From: Marinagarivorans cellulosilyticus | Lineage (GTDB): Bacteria; Pseudomonadota; Gammaproteobacteria; Pseudomonadales; Cellvibrionaceae | Assembly: GCF_021655555.1 (NCBI RefSeq) | Contig: NZ_AP023086.1 | Location: forward strand, 4,184,685-4,248,684 | DNA length: 64,000 nt | Direction of reading: 5' to 3' | In this document: in pieces, positions 43,353 to 52,101 of the stretch | Position numbering within the stretch: position 1 is the stretch's first letter | How the letters are laid out: each line of letters opens with the position of its first letter | Notes under the pieces: generated by a model | Database searches by the model: none | What the model saw: only the letters and a program-made list of their open reading frames with translations | What the model was told of the DNA's origin: nothing | Position numbers and translations under genes: made by a program

Positions 43353-44405
43353 ATGAGCCAAGACAAAACACAACTGAGTTACAAAGATGCTGGTGTCGAT
43401 ATCGACGCTGGAGAAGCCCTGGTAGAGCGCATTAAGTCAGTCGCTAAGCGTACTCGACGCCCCGAAGTCCTTGCAGGGCTCGGCGGCTTTGGCGCCCTTT
43501 TCGAACTTCCCACCGGCTACAAAGAACCCGTACTCGTCTCTGGCACCGACGGCGTAGGCACCAAACTGCGCTTAGCCATGCAACTCAACAAACACGACAC
43601 CATCGGTATCGATCTAGTGGCCATGTGCGTTAACGATTTAATCGTGGGTGGCGCAGAGCCTTTATTCTTCCTCGACTACTACGCTACTGGTAAGTTGAAT
43701 GTCGATATGGCAGCTAGCGTTGTAAGCGGCATTGGAACCGGCTGCGAACTAGCAGGCTGCGCCTTAACTGGCGGCGAAACCGCCGAAATGCCGGGCATGT
43801 ACGAAGGTGATGATTACGACCTTGCAGGCTTTTGCGTTGGCATTGTCGAGAAGTCAGAAATACTAGATGGTAGTAAAGTACAAGCCGGCGATACCCTCAT
43901 AGGTATTGCCGCTAGCGGGCCACATTCAAACGGTTACTCGTTAATTCGCAAAATTTTAGAAGTGGCCAATGCGGATTTATCACAGCAATTGGGCGATAGC
44001 ACTTTGGGCGATGCGTTAATGGCCCCCACACGCATCTACGTAAAACCATTACTCAACTTGTTAAAGCAACAACCTGTTAGCGCCCTAGCCCATATCACCG
44101 GTGGCGGTTTATTAGAAAATATTCCGCGCGTACTACCAAATAATACTAAAGCGGTTATCGACGCCAATAGCTGGCAGCTGCCAGAAGTATTCCAGTGGCT
44201 CCAACAAAACGGCAATGTCGCCAGCCTAGAAATGTATCGCACCTTTAACTGTGGCATCGGCATGGTTGTCGCGGTACCTAGCGATGCTGCGCAAGCTACC
44301 CTAGCGCAACTCGCCAGCGACGGTGAAACAGCCTTTGTTATCGGTAGCATAGAAACTAGCGCGCAAGAAACGCCGCATGTTGAAATGCAGAACGTGCAAG
44401 GCTAA
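43353..44405 (+). CDS. purM: Phosphoribosylformylglycinamidine cyclo-ligase
   Basis: 350 residues. Makes AIR from FGAM with ATP in purine synthesis. N-terminal motif YKDAGVDIDAGEALVERIK, then LVSGTDGVGTKLRLA, CVNDLIVGGAEPLFFLDYYA, GGETAEMPGMY and GPHSNGYSLIRKI, all diagnostic of PurM. It is followed three bases later by purN, forming the common purMN pair. The promoter lies in the 224-base spacer shared with the divergent DUF2066 gene. Confidence 0.98.
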   Translation: MSQDKTQLSYKDAGVDIDAGEALVERIKSVAKRTRRPEVLAGLGGFGALFELPTGYKEPVLVSGTDGVGTKLRLAMQLNKHDTIGIDLVAMCVNDLIVGGAEPLFFLDYYATGKLNVDMAASVVSGIGTGCELAGCALTGGETAEMPGMYEGDDYDLAGFCVGIVEKSEILDGSKVQAGDTLIGIAASGPHSNGYSLIRKILEVANADLSQQLGDSTLGDALMAPTRIYVKPLLNLLKQQPVSALAHITGGGLLENIPRVLPNNTKAVIDANSWQLPEVFQWLQQNGNVASLEMYRTFNCGIGMVVAVPSDAAQATLAQLASDGETAFVIGSIETSAQETPHVEMQNVQG

Positions 44406-44408
44406 AAC

Positions 44409-45032
44409 ATGCGCATTGTTGTATTAATTTCCGGTAGCGGAAGCAATCTGCAAGCGATTATTGATGGCTGTAACGACGGCCGCATCAACGGCAGCGTTGT
44501 GGCGGTCATCAGCAATCGCCCAGATGTTAAAGGCTTAGAGCGCGCACGCAATCACGGTATAGAAGCAATCACGCTAGATCACCGAAATTTCGATAGCCGA
44601 GAAACCTTTGACGCTGCGCTAGCGCAGCACATTGATAACTTTGAGCCAGAACTGGTCATCCTCGCGGGTTTTATGCGCATACTCACGCCCACGTTTACCG
44701 GCCGCTACTTAGGGCGCATGCTCAACATTCACCCATCTTTACTGCCTAAGTACCCAGGCCTTCATACCCATAAGCGCGCATTGGAAGCCGGTGATAGTGA
44801 ACATGGCGTTACCGTACACTTCGTGACCGCCGAACTCGACGGCGGCCCCGCTGTGCTGCAAGCTCGCGTCCCTATTTTAGAGAGCGACACAGAAGACACG
44901 CTAGCCGCTCGGGTTTTAGAGCAGGAGCACCGTATCTACCCACAAGCCGCCGGCTGGTTTTGCGAAGGACGATTAACACTGCAAGGCAATGCCGCACTGC
45001 TCGACAACACCCCCATTAACACCACCCTCTAA
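44409..45032 (+). CDS. purN: Phosphoribosylglycinamide formyltransferase
   Basis: 207 residues. Transfers formyl from 10-formyl-THF to GAR. Motifs: VLISGSGSNLQAII, the catalytic region AGFMRILTPTF with His in NIHPSLLPKYPG, and HGVTVHFVTAELDGGPAV. The last residues (TLQGNAALLDNTPINT) are typical. ATG three bases after purM. A clean terminator follows immediately. Confidence 0.97.
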   Translation: MRIVVLISGSGSNLQAIIDGCNDGRINGSVVAVISNRPDVKGLERARNHGIEAITLDHRNFDSRETFDAALAQHIDNFEPELVILAGFMRILTPTFTGRYLGRMLNIHPSLLPKYPGLHTHKRALEAGDSEHGVTVHFVTAELDGGPAVLQARVPILESDTEDTLAARVLEQEHRIYPQAAGWFCEGRLTLQGNAALLDNTPINTTL

Positions 45033-45036
45033 AGTT

Positions 45037-45064
45037 AAGCGCGCAGGCTTAGCTGCGCGCTTTT
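45037..45064 (+). terminator. purMN terminator
   Basis: Stem AAGCGCGCA/TGCGCGCTT (9 bp) with an 8-base loop and TTTT following, five bases after the purN stop. It insulates the next, non-coding transcript. Confidence 0.88.
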
Positions 45065-45094
45065 GCTCCCCCCCCGCTACACCCCACACACATT

Positions 45095-45112
45095 TGTGCG
45101 ATATATCCTACA
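45095..45112 (+). promoter_or_regulatory. GacA-box-like palindrome
   Basis: TGTGCG, six bases ATATAT, CCTACA. It resembles the GacA upstream activating site TGTAAG-N6-CTTACA with the exact 6-base spacer and 9 or 10 of 12 positions agreeing (allowing the R at position 4). It is centred about 65 bp before the predicted start of the GGA-rich RNA. Its identity as a GacA site is inference from sequence and context. Confidence 0.6.
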
Positions 45113-45168
45113 ACACCTAGTGGTTAACACGACTTTAAGCGCAGCGACCTTTTCGACATAATGCCCCC

Positions 45169-45477
45169 ACAAGGACGCAACGGCATGAAGCCACAGGAAT
45201 TGGATAACAACTCAGGGAATCGCTCAGGTAGAGCAACCGCACTGGAGCGGCAGGAAATTTGGATTAGCTATAGGATGTAGCATCACAGGAGGGATAGGAA
45301 TAACGGATGCCGAGCAAGATGCTCGCAATAATGAGTTGATGCCAAGTATTGGCAGGATTAGAAGTTACACGGACGATAGACACGGAGACCGGCCGGAAGC
45401 CGAAATGGACAGCAATCCCAACAGGAAGGGAAGATTAATAAAAAGCCTGCTTAGCGCGATGTTAAGCAGGCTTTTTT
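45169..45477 (+). ncRNA. CsrB-type CsrA-sequestering small RNA
   Basis: About 310 nt between purN and the PAP2 gene. It contains 19 GGA triplets between 45173 and 45431 (roughly 4 expected by chance), many as AGGA, CAGGA or GGGA, the pattern of CsrB/RsmZ-type RNAs that titrate CsrA/RsmA. Some GGA lie in possible hairpin loops, for example GGC-CGGAA-GCC at 45391-45401. A -10-like CATAAT is at 45157-45162, followed by the predicted start near 45169; the -35 (TTTAAG, 45134) is poor, as expected for an activator-dependent promoter. A strong terminator ends it. Length fits CsrB (about 360) better than RsmX/Y/Z (about 120). Exact 5' end unknown; no protein reading frame here is credible. Confidence 0.8.
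45441..45477 (+). terminator. Terminator of the GGA-rich RNA
   Basis: 13-bp stem AAAAGCCTGCTTA/TAAGCAGGCTTTT, 9-base loop, then further T (six T in all after the stem's C). Textbook rho-independent terminator. Confidence 0.95.
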
Positions 45478-45662
45478 ATGCCTGCTATTCGCGTAATTCA
45501 AAAAAATCCCGTAGCCAAATAATCATCTTGGCGTGTAAACCCAAGCTTTCAGCATTTCCTATTTAACTGTCACAAAATCGCCACAAAAAGTGCATAGCCT
45601 TGCAACAATTCTCACATAATCTGAGTTAGATGAAGGGCAAATACCACAAAGAGGGTTCCGTT

Positions 45663-46178
45663 ATGCGCTTACTTCAAAACATACACAACCTCGATGTACA
45701 AACATTTAGCTGGTGCCTGCGCCGCAAACACCATCAATTTGCAGTATGGCTAAGCCGTGGCATTTCTTATACCGCAAACGGGCCTTTTTACGTACTTGCT
45801 GGGCTAAGCTTTATGCTTGCCGAACACTGGGAGCTAGTAAAACTGCTGGCCCTGGGCTTTGTATTAGAGCGCACCTTGTACTTTATTTTTAAAAATTTAT
45901 TTAAACGCAACCGGCCACCAGAAGCCATACCAGGCTATAAAAGCGTAATTAAACCGTCCGACAAATTTAGCTTTCCTTCGGGTCACACATCAGCCGCTTT
46001 TTTGGTGGCCGTAGCGGTTAGCTCGGCATTTCCTGTAATGGCTTGGGTTTTATTTCCTTGGGCTGTATTGGTGGGCGTAGCGCGCGTTATGCTTGGCGTT
46101 CACTTTCCAACCGACACACTAGCAGGCGCAACACTTGGCAGTTCTTTGTGCCTTTTACTCATTAGCGGCTTGGTATAA
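45663..46178 (+). CDS. PAP2-family phosphatase, membrane
   Basis: About 171 residues with five to six membrane helices. The acid phosphatase triad is present: KxxxxxxRP as KNLFKRNRPPEA, PSGH in SFPSGHTSAAF and the third motif SRxxxxxHxxxD as ARVMLGVHFPTD. Probable substrates are lipid phosphates such as phosphatidic acid or undecaprenyl diphosphate. ATG at 45663 preferred because GAGGG lies seven bases upstream. It precedes a glycosyltransferase gene by three bases, hinting at shared lipid or glycan work. Confidence 0.9.
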   Translation: MRLLQNIHNLDVQTFSWCLRRKHHQFAVWLSRGISYTANGPFYVLAGLSFMLAEHWELVKLLALGFVLERTLYFIFKNLFKRNRPPEAIPGYKSVIKPSDKFSFPSGHTSAAFLVAVAVSSAFPVMAWVLFPWAVLVGVARVMLGVHFPTDTLAGATLGSSLCLLLISGLV

Positions 46179-46181
46179 CTT

Positions 46182-47255
46182 ATGAAAATTCTTTATGGCG
46201 TGCAGGCAACAGGTAATGGCCATATCACCCGCGCCCGTGCCTTAGCTGAACGATTTAATCAGGCCGGCATTGAAGTCGACTATTTGTTTTCCGGCCGCCC
46301 GCGCGAAAACTTTTTTGACATGGACATATTTGGCAACTGGCAATGCTATAAAGGCCTCACCTTTATTCATGAATCAGGCAAGCTTAATATCACCAAAACC
46401 ATTCACAGTAACAGCTTAAAAACATTATTTGCCGACATCAAAAACCTTGATTTGTCTGAATATGATTTTGTACTCACAGACTTTGAACCCATCACAGCTT
46501 GGGCGGCACGCAAACAGAAAAAAACCTGCATTGGTGTAGGGCATCAATATGCTTTTTTTAACGATGTGCCTCGCCGCGGCGACAATTTAGTTTCACGCGC
46601 AATAATGAAGCATTTTGCCCCAGCAGATATTCACCTTGGCCTACACTGGCACCACTTCGGGCACGCCATTTTACCGCCCATTGCTGAAATACACGAAACG
46701 CACCTGCCCGTTGATGCTAAAAAAATCGTTGTGTATTTAGGGTTTGAATCACACGAGGATGTCATCCAATTATTAGAACCATTCAAAGATCACTTATTTG
46801 TTATCTACGGGCCTTATGCACGCTACCAAAGCCATGGCCACATCCAGCTTAAGCCGCTTTCACGTGAAGGCTTTCAAGTTGATTTATCTACCGCCAGTGG
46901 CGTTATCTGCAATGCAGGCTTTGAATTAGCCAGCGAAGCCATTCAGCTGGGCAAAAAATTACTGGTCAAACCACTGCATGGGCAAATGGAGCAACTCTCG
47001 AACGCGCGCGCACTTGAAGAGCTGCAATTAGCAATGACAATGGATTCGTTAGACACCAAAGCCGTAAGACAATGGCTAACGGGCTTTAAAGGCAAGCGCG
47101 TTGTGTACCCCGATGTAGCCAAAGCTATTGTAGACTGGCTTCAATATTCAAATAAAAAAGACACCCAAATATTAGCTGACACCCTTTGGGCACAAGTTGA
47201 ATTACCCAGCAACCACAGCGCCCAGACCACGACTAGCCAAATACAAGCGGCTTAA
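46182..47255 (+). CDS. GT-B glycosyltransferase, MJ1255/VC2487 type
   Basis: 357 residues. The opening KILYGVQATGNGHITRARAL is the signature of this group, which resembles UDP-glycosyltransferases of the MurG/UGT fold. The acceptor/donor region has GVICNAGFELASEAIQLGKK, the usual nucleotide-sugar loop of such enzymes. No membrane segment. It is three bases downstream of the PAP2 gene, so co-expressed; the product (glycolipid or surface sugar) cannot be deduced. The tail after residue 335 is Gln/Ser/Thr-rich and poorly conserved. Confidence 0.85.
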   Translation: MKILYGVQATGNGHITRARALAERFNQAGIEVDYLFSGRPRENFFDMDIFGNWQCYKGLTFIHESGKLNITKTIHSNSLKTLFADIKNLDLSEYDFVLTDFEPITAWAARKQKKTCIGVGHQYAFFNDVPRRGDNLVSRAIMKHFAPADIHLGLHWHHFGHAILPPIAEIHETHLPVDAKKIVVYLGFESHEDVIQLLEPFKDHLFVIYGPYARYQSHGHIQLKPLSREGFQVDLSTASGVICNAGFELASEAIQLGKKLLVKPLHGQMEQLSNARALEELQLAMTMDSLDTKAVRQWLTGFKGKRVVYPDVAKAIVDWLQYSNKKDTQILADTLWAQVELPSNHSAQTTTSQIQAA

Positions 47256-47264
47256 AGCCTAAAG

Positions 47265-47286
47265 CGCATCACACCAGTGTGATGCG
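47265..47286 (+). terminator. Hairpin after glycosyltransferase
   Basis: CGCATCACA/TGTGATGCG stem of 9 bp with CCAG loop, 9 bases after the stop. It is not followed by a T run (TCCCTCC), so it is a weak terminator or an RNA-end hairpin. Confidence 0.5.
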
Positions 47287-47658
47287 TCCCTCCATACCAA
47301 CCCCACACATCCCCCGTCGAAAAGCGAAGCCTTAAAACTTCGCAGTGGCGCTAGCAATATCACAATAAATATCATCAGTTTTCGCACACCACGGAACCAA
47401 TCCCCAAAAAAACGGCCAACAAAAGCGCTCCACATTATTAACATGTAACTATTCAGCCATAAAAAATTATTGCTCACTCGGAGCGGGCCTGATTGATTGT
47501 TTTTAGGCATTCACGCGCTGAGCGCGCGTGCAAAGTCGAGGAGCACAAAGCCGTAGATGGCTGATTAGTCACGTTAACATAAACAACACCTAGCCGGTGC
47601 TGCCGACATTGTTCGAAGATTAGCGCCCTTCCCTTAACCTAAAGGATATAGACAGCAA
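47287..47658. other. Intergenic region before the cytochrome/DUF1501 module
   Basis: About 370 bases without a credible gene. It contains a hairpin CACGCGC/GCGCGTG at 47512-47530. An 83-codon frame exists on the minus strand but has no ribosome site and poor composition. It presumably carries the promoter of the 47659-51247 module. Confidence 0.5.
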
Positions 47659-49044
47659 ATGACACTGATTGACTATCTTAAACTCGCCATTCCAGTTGGC
47701 GCACTAGGCTTAGCTATGCAAAGCCATGCAAGACCTGAAGCACCATCCATTTTTTGTGATGTTTTCAAAGACGCGGCAACCTGTAACACGCTGATCACTT
47801 GCACTCAGTGTCATTCCGAGCCACCTATATTGAATGTTTACGGCGAATCGATAAAAAGTATTTTGCATGCAAACCCCGACTATAGCCCCAGTACATTCAC
47901 AAACCTTCTACCCGAGGCTCTTACTACCGCAAATACCTTGGATAGCGATGGCGATGGTGAGCTGAATAACACAGAAATATCCCAAGGGACTCACCCCGCC
48001 GATGCCGATAGCAATAGCCAACCGATAAATAACAACCTGCAATGGGATCCTAGCTACGCACTTAACAAAGTCATGCTGTTATTTTGCGGGCATTCAGCAC
48101 GCTATGAACAAAAAAGAAACTTTTTAGCCGCGAACAATAAAGCGGAAGCTGTTCACGCCCAGCTCAGACAATGCCTAAATAGCGACTACTGGAAACATGA
48201 AGCCTTACACCGGCTTGCCGACAAACGCATAAGACCGCTGTACGAACTAGGGCTCGACGGGGTGCTAGGCATAGCAGATTACCAATGGGATTACAGGCTA
48301 TTTAGCCACGCACTCACTAACGACAACGATGCCCGTGATTTACTGCTGGCCAACTATCATGTCGATACCGATGGCAACCTAATTACTGCAGTTATTCCTC
48401 GCGAACGACCTGTAGTCGACCCCGAGACTGGCGTACTTAATTTAGGATCAGGCCAGCCACTTATTACAGAAAAGCGCGTAGGCATGATTTCGACACAATG
48501 GTTTCTCGCTTATTTCACGATGTTTGCCGAGCTACCGCGCAACACGGCCTCACAGGCTTACCGCGCATATTTGGGCTTAGATATCGCCAAAAGCGAAGGC
48601 TTAATGCCTGTCGAAGGAGAACCAAGGGATGTTGACAACAAAGGCGTTGATGCTCCCCAGTGCGCCGCCTGCCATAGCACACTCGACCCACTAGCCTATG
48701 CCTTTTCAGCTTATGCCGGTATCGAAGACTACGCATCGAACCCGTTATTTGGCGGCAACCCCTACGGCAGCTATTACCCTGAGGGCACCCAATGGGAAAG
48801 CGACAGCTATCTATTTGGCCAGCCTGTTGTCGATTTAAAAGACTGGGCCCAACAAGCGGCAAACTCGGACGCATTTAAACAGAATTTAGCAAAGATATTC
48901 TTCACTTACGCGACAGGGCAAAAACCTAGCCCCGCCAACCAAGAAGAATTCGAGGCCTTATGGCAATCCATCGATGCCGACAATTACTCAGCAAATAAAC
49001 TGATTCATCGCTTAATCGACACTCTCGCTTTTGGAGGTAAATAA
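47659..49044 (+). CDS. Exported c-type cytochrome-like protein (DUF1592/DUF1588-like)
   Basis: 461 residues. N-terminal signal-like stretch (AIPVGALGLAMQSHA), then two CxxCH heme-binding motifs: CTQCH (48-52) and CAACH (335-339), the second in a block with PQCAACHSTLDPLAYAFSAY, typical of the PSD1/DUF1588-DUF1592 cytochrome families. Between them is a calcium-binding-like repeat (LDSDGDGELN at about 94-103, with a following NTEISQGTHPADADSN), as in thrombospondin type 3 repeats. First gene of a three-gene unit. Electron partner and substrate unknown. Confidence 0.75.
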   Translation: MTLIDYLKLAIPVGALGLAMQSHARPEAPSIFCDVFKDAATCNTLITCTQCHSEPPILNVYGESIKSILHANPDYSPSTFTNLLPEALTTANTLDSDGDGELNNTEISQGTHPADADSNSQPINNNLQWDPSYALNKVMLLFCGHSARYEQKRNFLAANNKAEAVHAQLRQCLNSDYWKHEALHRLADKRIRPLYELGLDGVLGIADYQWDYRLFSHALTNDNDARDLLLANYHVDTDGNLITAVIPRERPVVDPETGVLNLGSGQPLITEKRVGMISTQWFLAYFTMFAELPRNTASQAYRAYLGLDIAKSEGLMPVEGEPRDVDNKGVDAPQCAACHSTLDPLAYAFSAYAGIEDYASNPLFGGNPYGSYYPEGTQWESDSYLFGQPVVDLKDWAQQAANSDAFKQNLAKIFFTYATGQKPSPANQEEFEALWQSIDADNYSANKLIHRLIDTLAFGGK

Positions 49045-49769
49045 TGCGCTTTCTTTGCCGTCAAAAAAAACGCTTTTTAAACAATACACTTTATCTGTTG
49101 GTCGTATTTGGCCTAACAGCAATTACCGCTAGTTGCGGTGGCAATAAAAATAACCAAACAGCAGCATCAAGCATTAGCAGCGAGGCCGCGGCAATTAGCA
49201 GTGCGAATAACAGCAGCGCATCATCCTACCCGCCAATAACTGAAACGCCTCCTAGCGAAAAGGCGCACTGGAAACGCGTAAAAGCGATTAAACATGATTT
49301 AGCCTACGCACTGGACCTAAATGAAGACGAGCTATGCCACGAACTGGGTTCTTTATCATGTTTTGATCAGGTGCATTTAAGCGCACTTGGCGGCAACGAG
49401 CCTTTTGTCTTGACACAATATGAACCAATAGAATCACCATCGGCGATCAGTGCAGTGGTTACCGAACGGGTTGTTCTAGCAGCCTGTAGCAATAAAGTCG
49501 ATATTGATCAACAAAGTACTGCCACTGTCTTCACCCAGTACGATTTATCAGCAATGGCAGAACCGCGCAACAACGACTACCTTGCTGCGCTTGATCTACA
49601 AAACACTCTACTCTATCAGCGCCTGCTAGCACGCGACCCCACGCAAGAAGAGTTAACGCTACTACAAGAATTAACTCAAGATACCCAAGGCAATGCCATT
49701 AGCAATGCCGACGTAGCAAAACTGAGTTGCTTTACCATCGCCACCAGCAGCGAATTTATCTTTTTATAA
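49044..49769 (+). CDS. Lipoprotein of the cytochrome/DUF1501 module
   Basis: 241 residues. Signal peptide with lipobox TASC, then a Ser/Ala/Asn-rich linker (SSEAAAISSANNSSASS) to about residue 65 and a mixed domain with LALDLNEDELCHELGSLSCFDQVHL and LARDPTQEELTLLQELTQD. Several Cys occur in the mature part. GGAGG precedes an ATG that overlaps the previous stop (TAATG). It ends 17 bases before the DUF1501 start. No family recognised; a helper or surface partner of its neighbours is the likely role. Confidence 0.7.
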   Translation: MRFLCRQKKRFLNNTLYLLVVFGLTAITASCGGNKNNQTAASSISSEAAAISSANNSSASSYPPITETPPSEKAHWKRVKAIKHDLAYALDLNEDELCHELGSLSCFDQVHLSALGGNEPFVLTQYEPIESPSAISAVVTERVVLAACSNKVDIDQQSTATVFTQYDLSAMAEPRNNDYLAALDLQNTLLYQRLLARDPTQEELTLLQELTQDTQGNAISNADVAKLSCFTIATSSEFIFL

Positions 49770-49786
49770 ATCGAGGGGATCACATT

Positions 49787-51247
49787 ATGAAATCTATTAC
49801 AAATACTGCTAGCCGCCGCCGATTTATAAAAACCATGGCAGCCTGTTCTGCAACAATGGCAAGCACCAAGGGTTGGTCAGCTGAAAATATTTCTGCGCCA
49901 AGTGAGCGTCGCTTTTTATTTGTTATTGGTGCCAACGGCGGCGCGAGCATTGTCGACAGTTTTTTACCCATTTTAGACACTGAGTCATCGACCGGTATTA
50001 ACACATTTACTGCCAGCCAAATTCAGCAAATTAACAGTTCCAACTTTCGTTGCCCTAAACCAATGAACAACCTCATACAAGATGCCATCCCGCTAGGCGA
50101 TGGCTACGATATGAGTAATTTTTTATCAAAGCACAGCCAAGATATGGCAGTAATGACGCAGCAATGCAGTAGCGTTAATCACCAAATTGCCTCGCGCCGT
50201 TCAGTAACAGGTAACGATATTAATGCCGGCCGCACCCTGCAAGAGGCCGTCGCCATGCAATACGGTATGGACTTATTATTACCAAACGCCAATATGGCCA
50301 GCACCGACTATGGCGGTGAAGGTAACGACAAAACCCTTGCCGCCAAAGCGCGCCCCGAAATTATTGCAGACCCACGCTTTATGGCTTTTGCAACCCACGG
50401 GCACAAAGGCATTAACAATGCCCCTAACGCGGCACTAATAGCACGCGCCAGACAACTGCGCCAACAACTTGATCAAACCAGCGAGCACCGAAAAGCCTTT
50501 AATGCCCGCCCTAAAGTCGCCAACTACCTTCATAACCGCGACACTTTAATGCCGCAATTAGAAAGCGCCGAATTAATCAATAAATTATTACTGCTCAAGC
50601 AATCGCCCAATGGACAGCCCCTAAGTGATTACGCATTAGAACAATCACAAGAAGCTGAAACGCTTTTTTCGTATTTCCCCAATTTACAAAACGACCCCTT
50701 TGAAGCACAAACGGCCCTAGCCTATTTGTTAATTAAGTCGGGCATATCCTGTACTGCAACAATCGAACCTTCAGATACGCCGTATATCAACCCCGCCATT
50801 GGCGCTGTAACCTCGCCACTGGCCTTTGATTGGTCCCACATTGATCATCGAGGTGCTCAAAATGCAATGTGGGGGCGCGTTATGAACATGACCGATAAAT
50901 TAATTAGCTTGCTCAAAACTACTGAATTTGGCGCAGGACAATCGTTATGGGATAGAAGCTTTATTTATATTGCTACGGATTTTGGTCGAGAGAAAGTCAG
51001 TGAGGGCGGCTCGGGTCACGACCTTAATAACGGCAACGTACTGCTAAGCCCATTCATTAAAGGCAACCGTGTGTACGGAGGTATAAACACAGATACAGCC
51101 CACACCTACGGCTTTGATAGAATCACTGGGGAAGCCACGCCCAACCAACACATGGACGAAGGCGATGTATACAGCGCAGTTTGTCACGCAATGAATATCG
51201 ACTTCGATGGCCGCCGCGACATACCTGCCATGGTAAAAAATAGCTAA
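49787..51247 (+). CDS. Tat-exported DUF1501 protein
   Basis: About 486 residues. Twin-arginine leader SRRRFIKTMAACSATMAS, then a domain of the DUF1501 family, related to alkaline-phosphatase/sulfatase folds, with FLFVIGANGGASIVDSFLP and GHDLNNGNVLLSPFIKG. Metal-binding residues are not plain to the eye. The start at 49787 gives a standard Tat leader and GAGGGG ten bases upstream. In other bacteria DUF1501 genes pair with PSD1/DUF1592-type cytochromes, as here. A bidirectional terminator follows. Confidence 0.78.
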   Translation: MKSITNTASRRRFIKTMAACSATMASTKGWSAENISAPSERRFLFVIGANGGASIVDSFLPILDTESSTGINTFTASQIQQINSSNFRCPKPMNNLIQDAIPLGDGYDMSNFLSKHSQDMAVMTQQCSSVNHQIASRRSVTGNDINAGRTLQEAVAMQYGMDLLLPNANMASTDYGGEGNDKTLAAKARPEIIADPRFMAFATHGHKGINNAPNAALIARARQLRQQLDQTSEHRKAFNARPKVANYLHNRDTLMPQLESAELINKLLLLKQSPNGQPLSDYALEQSQEAETLFSYFPNLQNDPFEAQTALAYLLIKSGISCTATIEPSDTPYINPAIGAVTSPLAFDWSHIDHRGAQNAMWGRVMNMTDKLISLLKTTEFGAGQSLWDRSFIYIATDFGREKVSEGGSGHDLNNGNVLLSPFIKGNRVYGGINTDTAHTYGFDRITGEATPNQHMDEGDVYSAVCHAMNIDFDGRRDIPAMVKNS

Positions 51248-51261
51248 CCCGCTTAAAACGT

Positions 51262-51298
51262 ACTTGTTTTCAGGCCTATGCTAGGCTTGAAAACAAGT
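51262..51298. terminator. Bidirectional terminator between DUF1501 and truC
   Basis: 16-bp near-perfect inverted repeat ACTTGTTTTCAGGCCT with its complement (one mismatch) and a 5-base loop; A/T runs at both ends. It lies between convergent genes. Confidence 0.85.
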
Positions 51299-51300
51299 TA

Positions 51301-52101
51301 TTAAAAACATCCTTCTAGCGCATCGTTTGCGGTTACTAAATCCAACCAACCAAACCGCTCTATCACACTCAAAAATGCGCCCTCTAAATTAGCGCAAAAA
51401 ACTAATTCTTCACCCGACACTGGGTGTTCAAGCACCAACTGGTGTGCATGCAATAGCAACCGCCCTGCACCAAAGTGCTGAGCAAAGTAATGGTTATATT
51501 TCGACTTTCCGTATTTAGGGCAGCCAATAATCGGGTGTGATAAATGCTTAAAATGCCGGCGAATTTGGTGCTTTCGCCCCGTTTGCAAACGTGCTTTTAC
51601 TAAAGAAAAACGGCTAGTGGGGTATTTATCGATTGCAGCGGAAATTTCAATGGTCGCTAAGCGCTCGAAGTCGGTCACAGCCTCTTGCGCTGGTTTTTGC
51701 GCCTGCGGTTTACCACGCTTATTTTTGAAATCAACAATAGGCTTTAAGGGGTGATCAATTCGGCCGCTTTCTGGGCAGTATCCACGGCATAACAATAAAT
51801 ACTCTTTTGTCGCACGATTGCTTTCCATTTGCAATTTAATGGCCGCTGCAACCTCGGGGGTTTTCGCAAAAACAATAACGCCAGAGGTGGGTTTATCTAG
51901 GCGGTGAATCGGGTATATGTAACAACCGATTTGATCGCGCAGCTGCTGCAGTAAAAAGACCGTTTCGTGTTTATCGATATTGCTTTTATGTACCAGCAAA
52001 CCTTCCGGTTTACACACCGCAACCAGCGCATCGTCCTCGTATAGAATATTTAATGCCGGCTGTTCGAAGGACGCGTCACTAGCGCTTTTGATGTTGTTCA
52101 C
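51301..52101 (-). CDS. truC: tRNA pseudouridine(65) synthase
   Basis: 266 residues. RluA-family synthase; the catalytic Asp is in IYPIHRLDKPTSGVIVF. Other motifs are ALVAVCKPEGLLVHKS and LQTGRKHQIRRHFKHL. Length and the sequence around the active site fit TruC, which modifies U65 of tRNA, better than RluA/RluD. Start GTG, overlapping the smr gene by 23 bases. Confidence 0.88.
   Translation of the reverse strand: MNNIKSASDASFEQPALNILYEDDALVAVCKPEGLLVHKSNIDKHETVFLLQQLRDQIGCYIYPIHRLDKPTSGVIVFAKTPEVAAAIKLQMESNRATKEYLLLCRGYCPESGRIDHPLKPIVDFKNKRGKPQAQKPAQEAVTDFERLATIEISAAIDKYPTSRFSLVKARLQTGRKHQIRRHFKHLSHPIIGCPKYGKSKYNHYFAQHFGAGRLLLHAHQLVLEHPVSGEELVFCANLEGAFLSVIERFGWLDLVTANDALEGCF

Noticed and set aside
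45336..45566. 76-codon frame inside the GGA-rich RNA region
   Set aside because: It runs over the CsrB-like terminator hairpin and gives a composition with no domain; the repetitive GGA pattern explains the sequence better.
47259..47510. 83-codon minus-strand frame after the glycosyltransferase
   Set aside because: It begins with ATG but has no ribosome site, spans a hairpin and has Trp/Cys-rich, patternless sequence.
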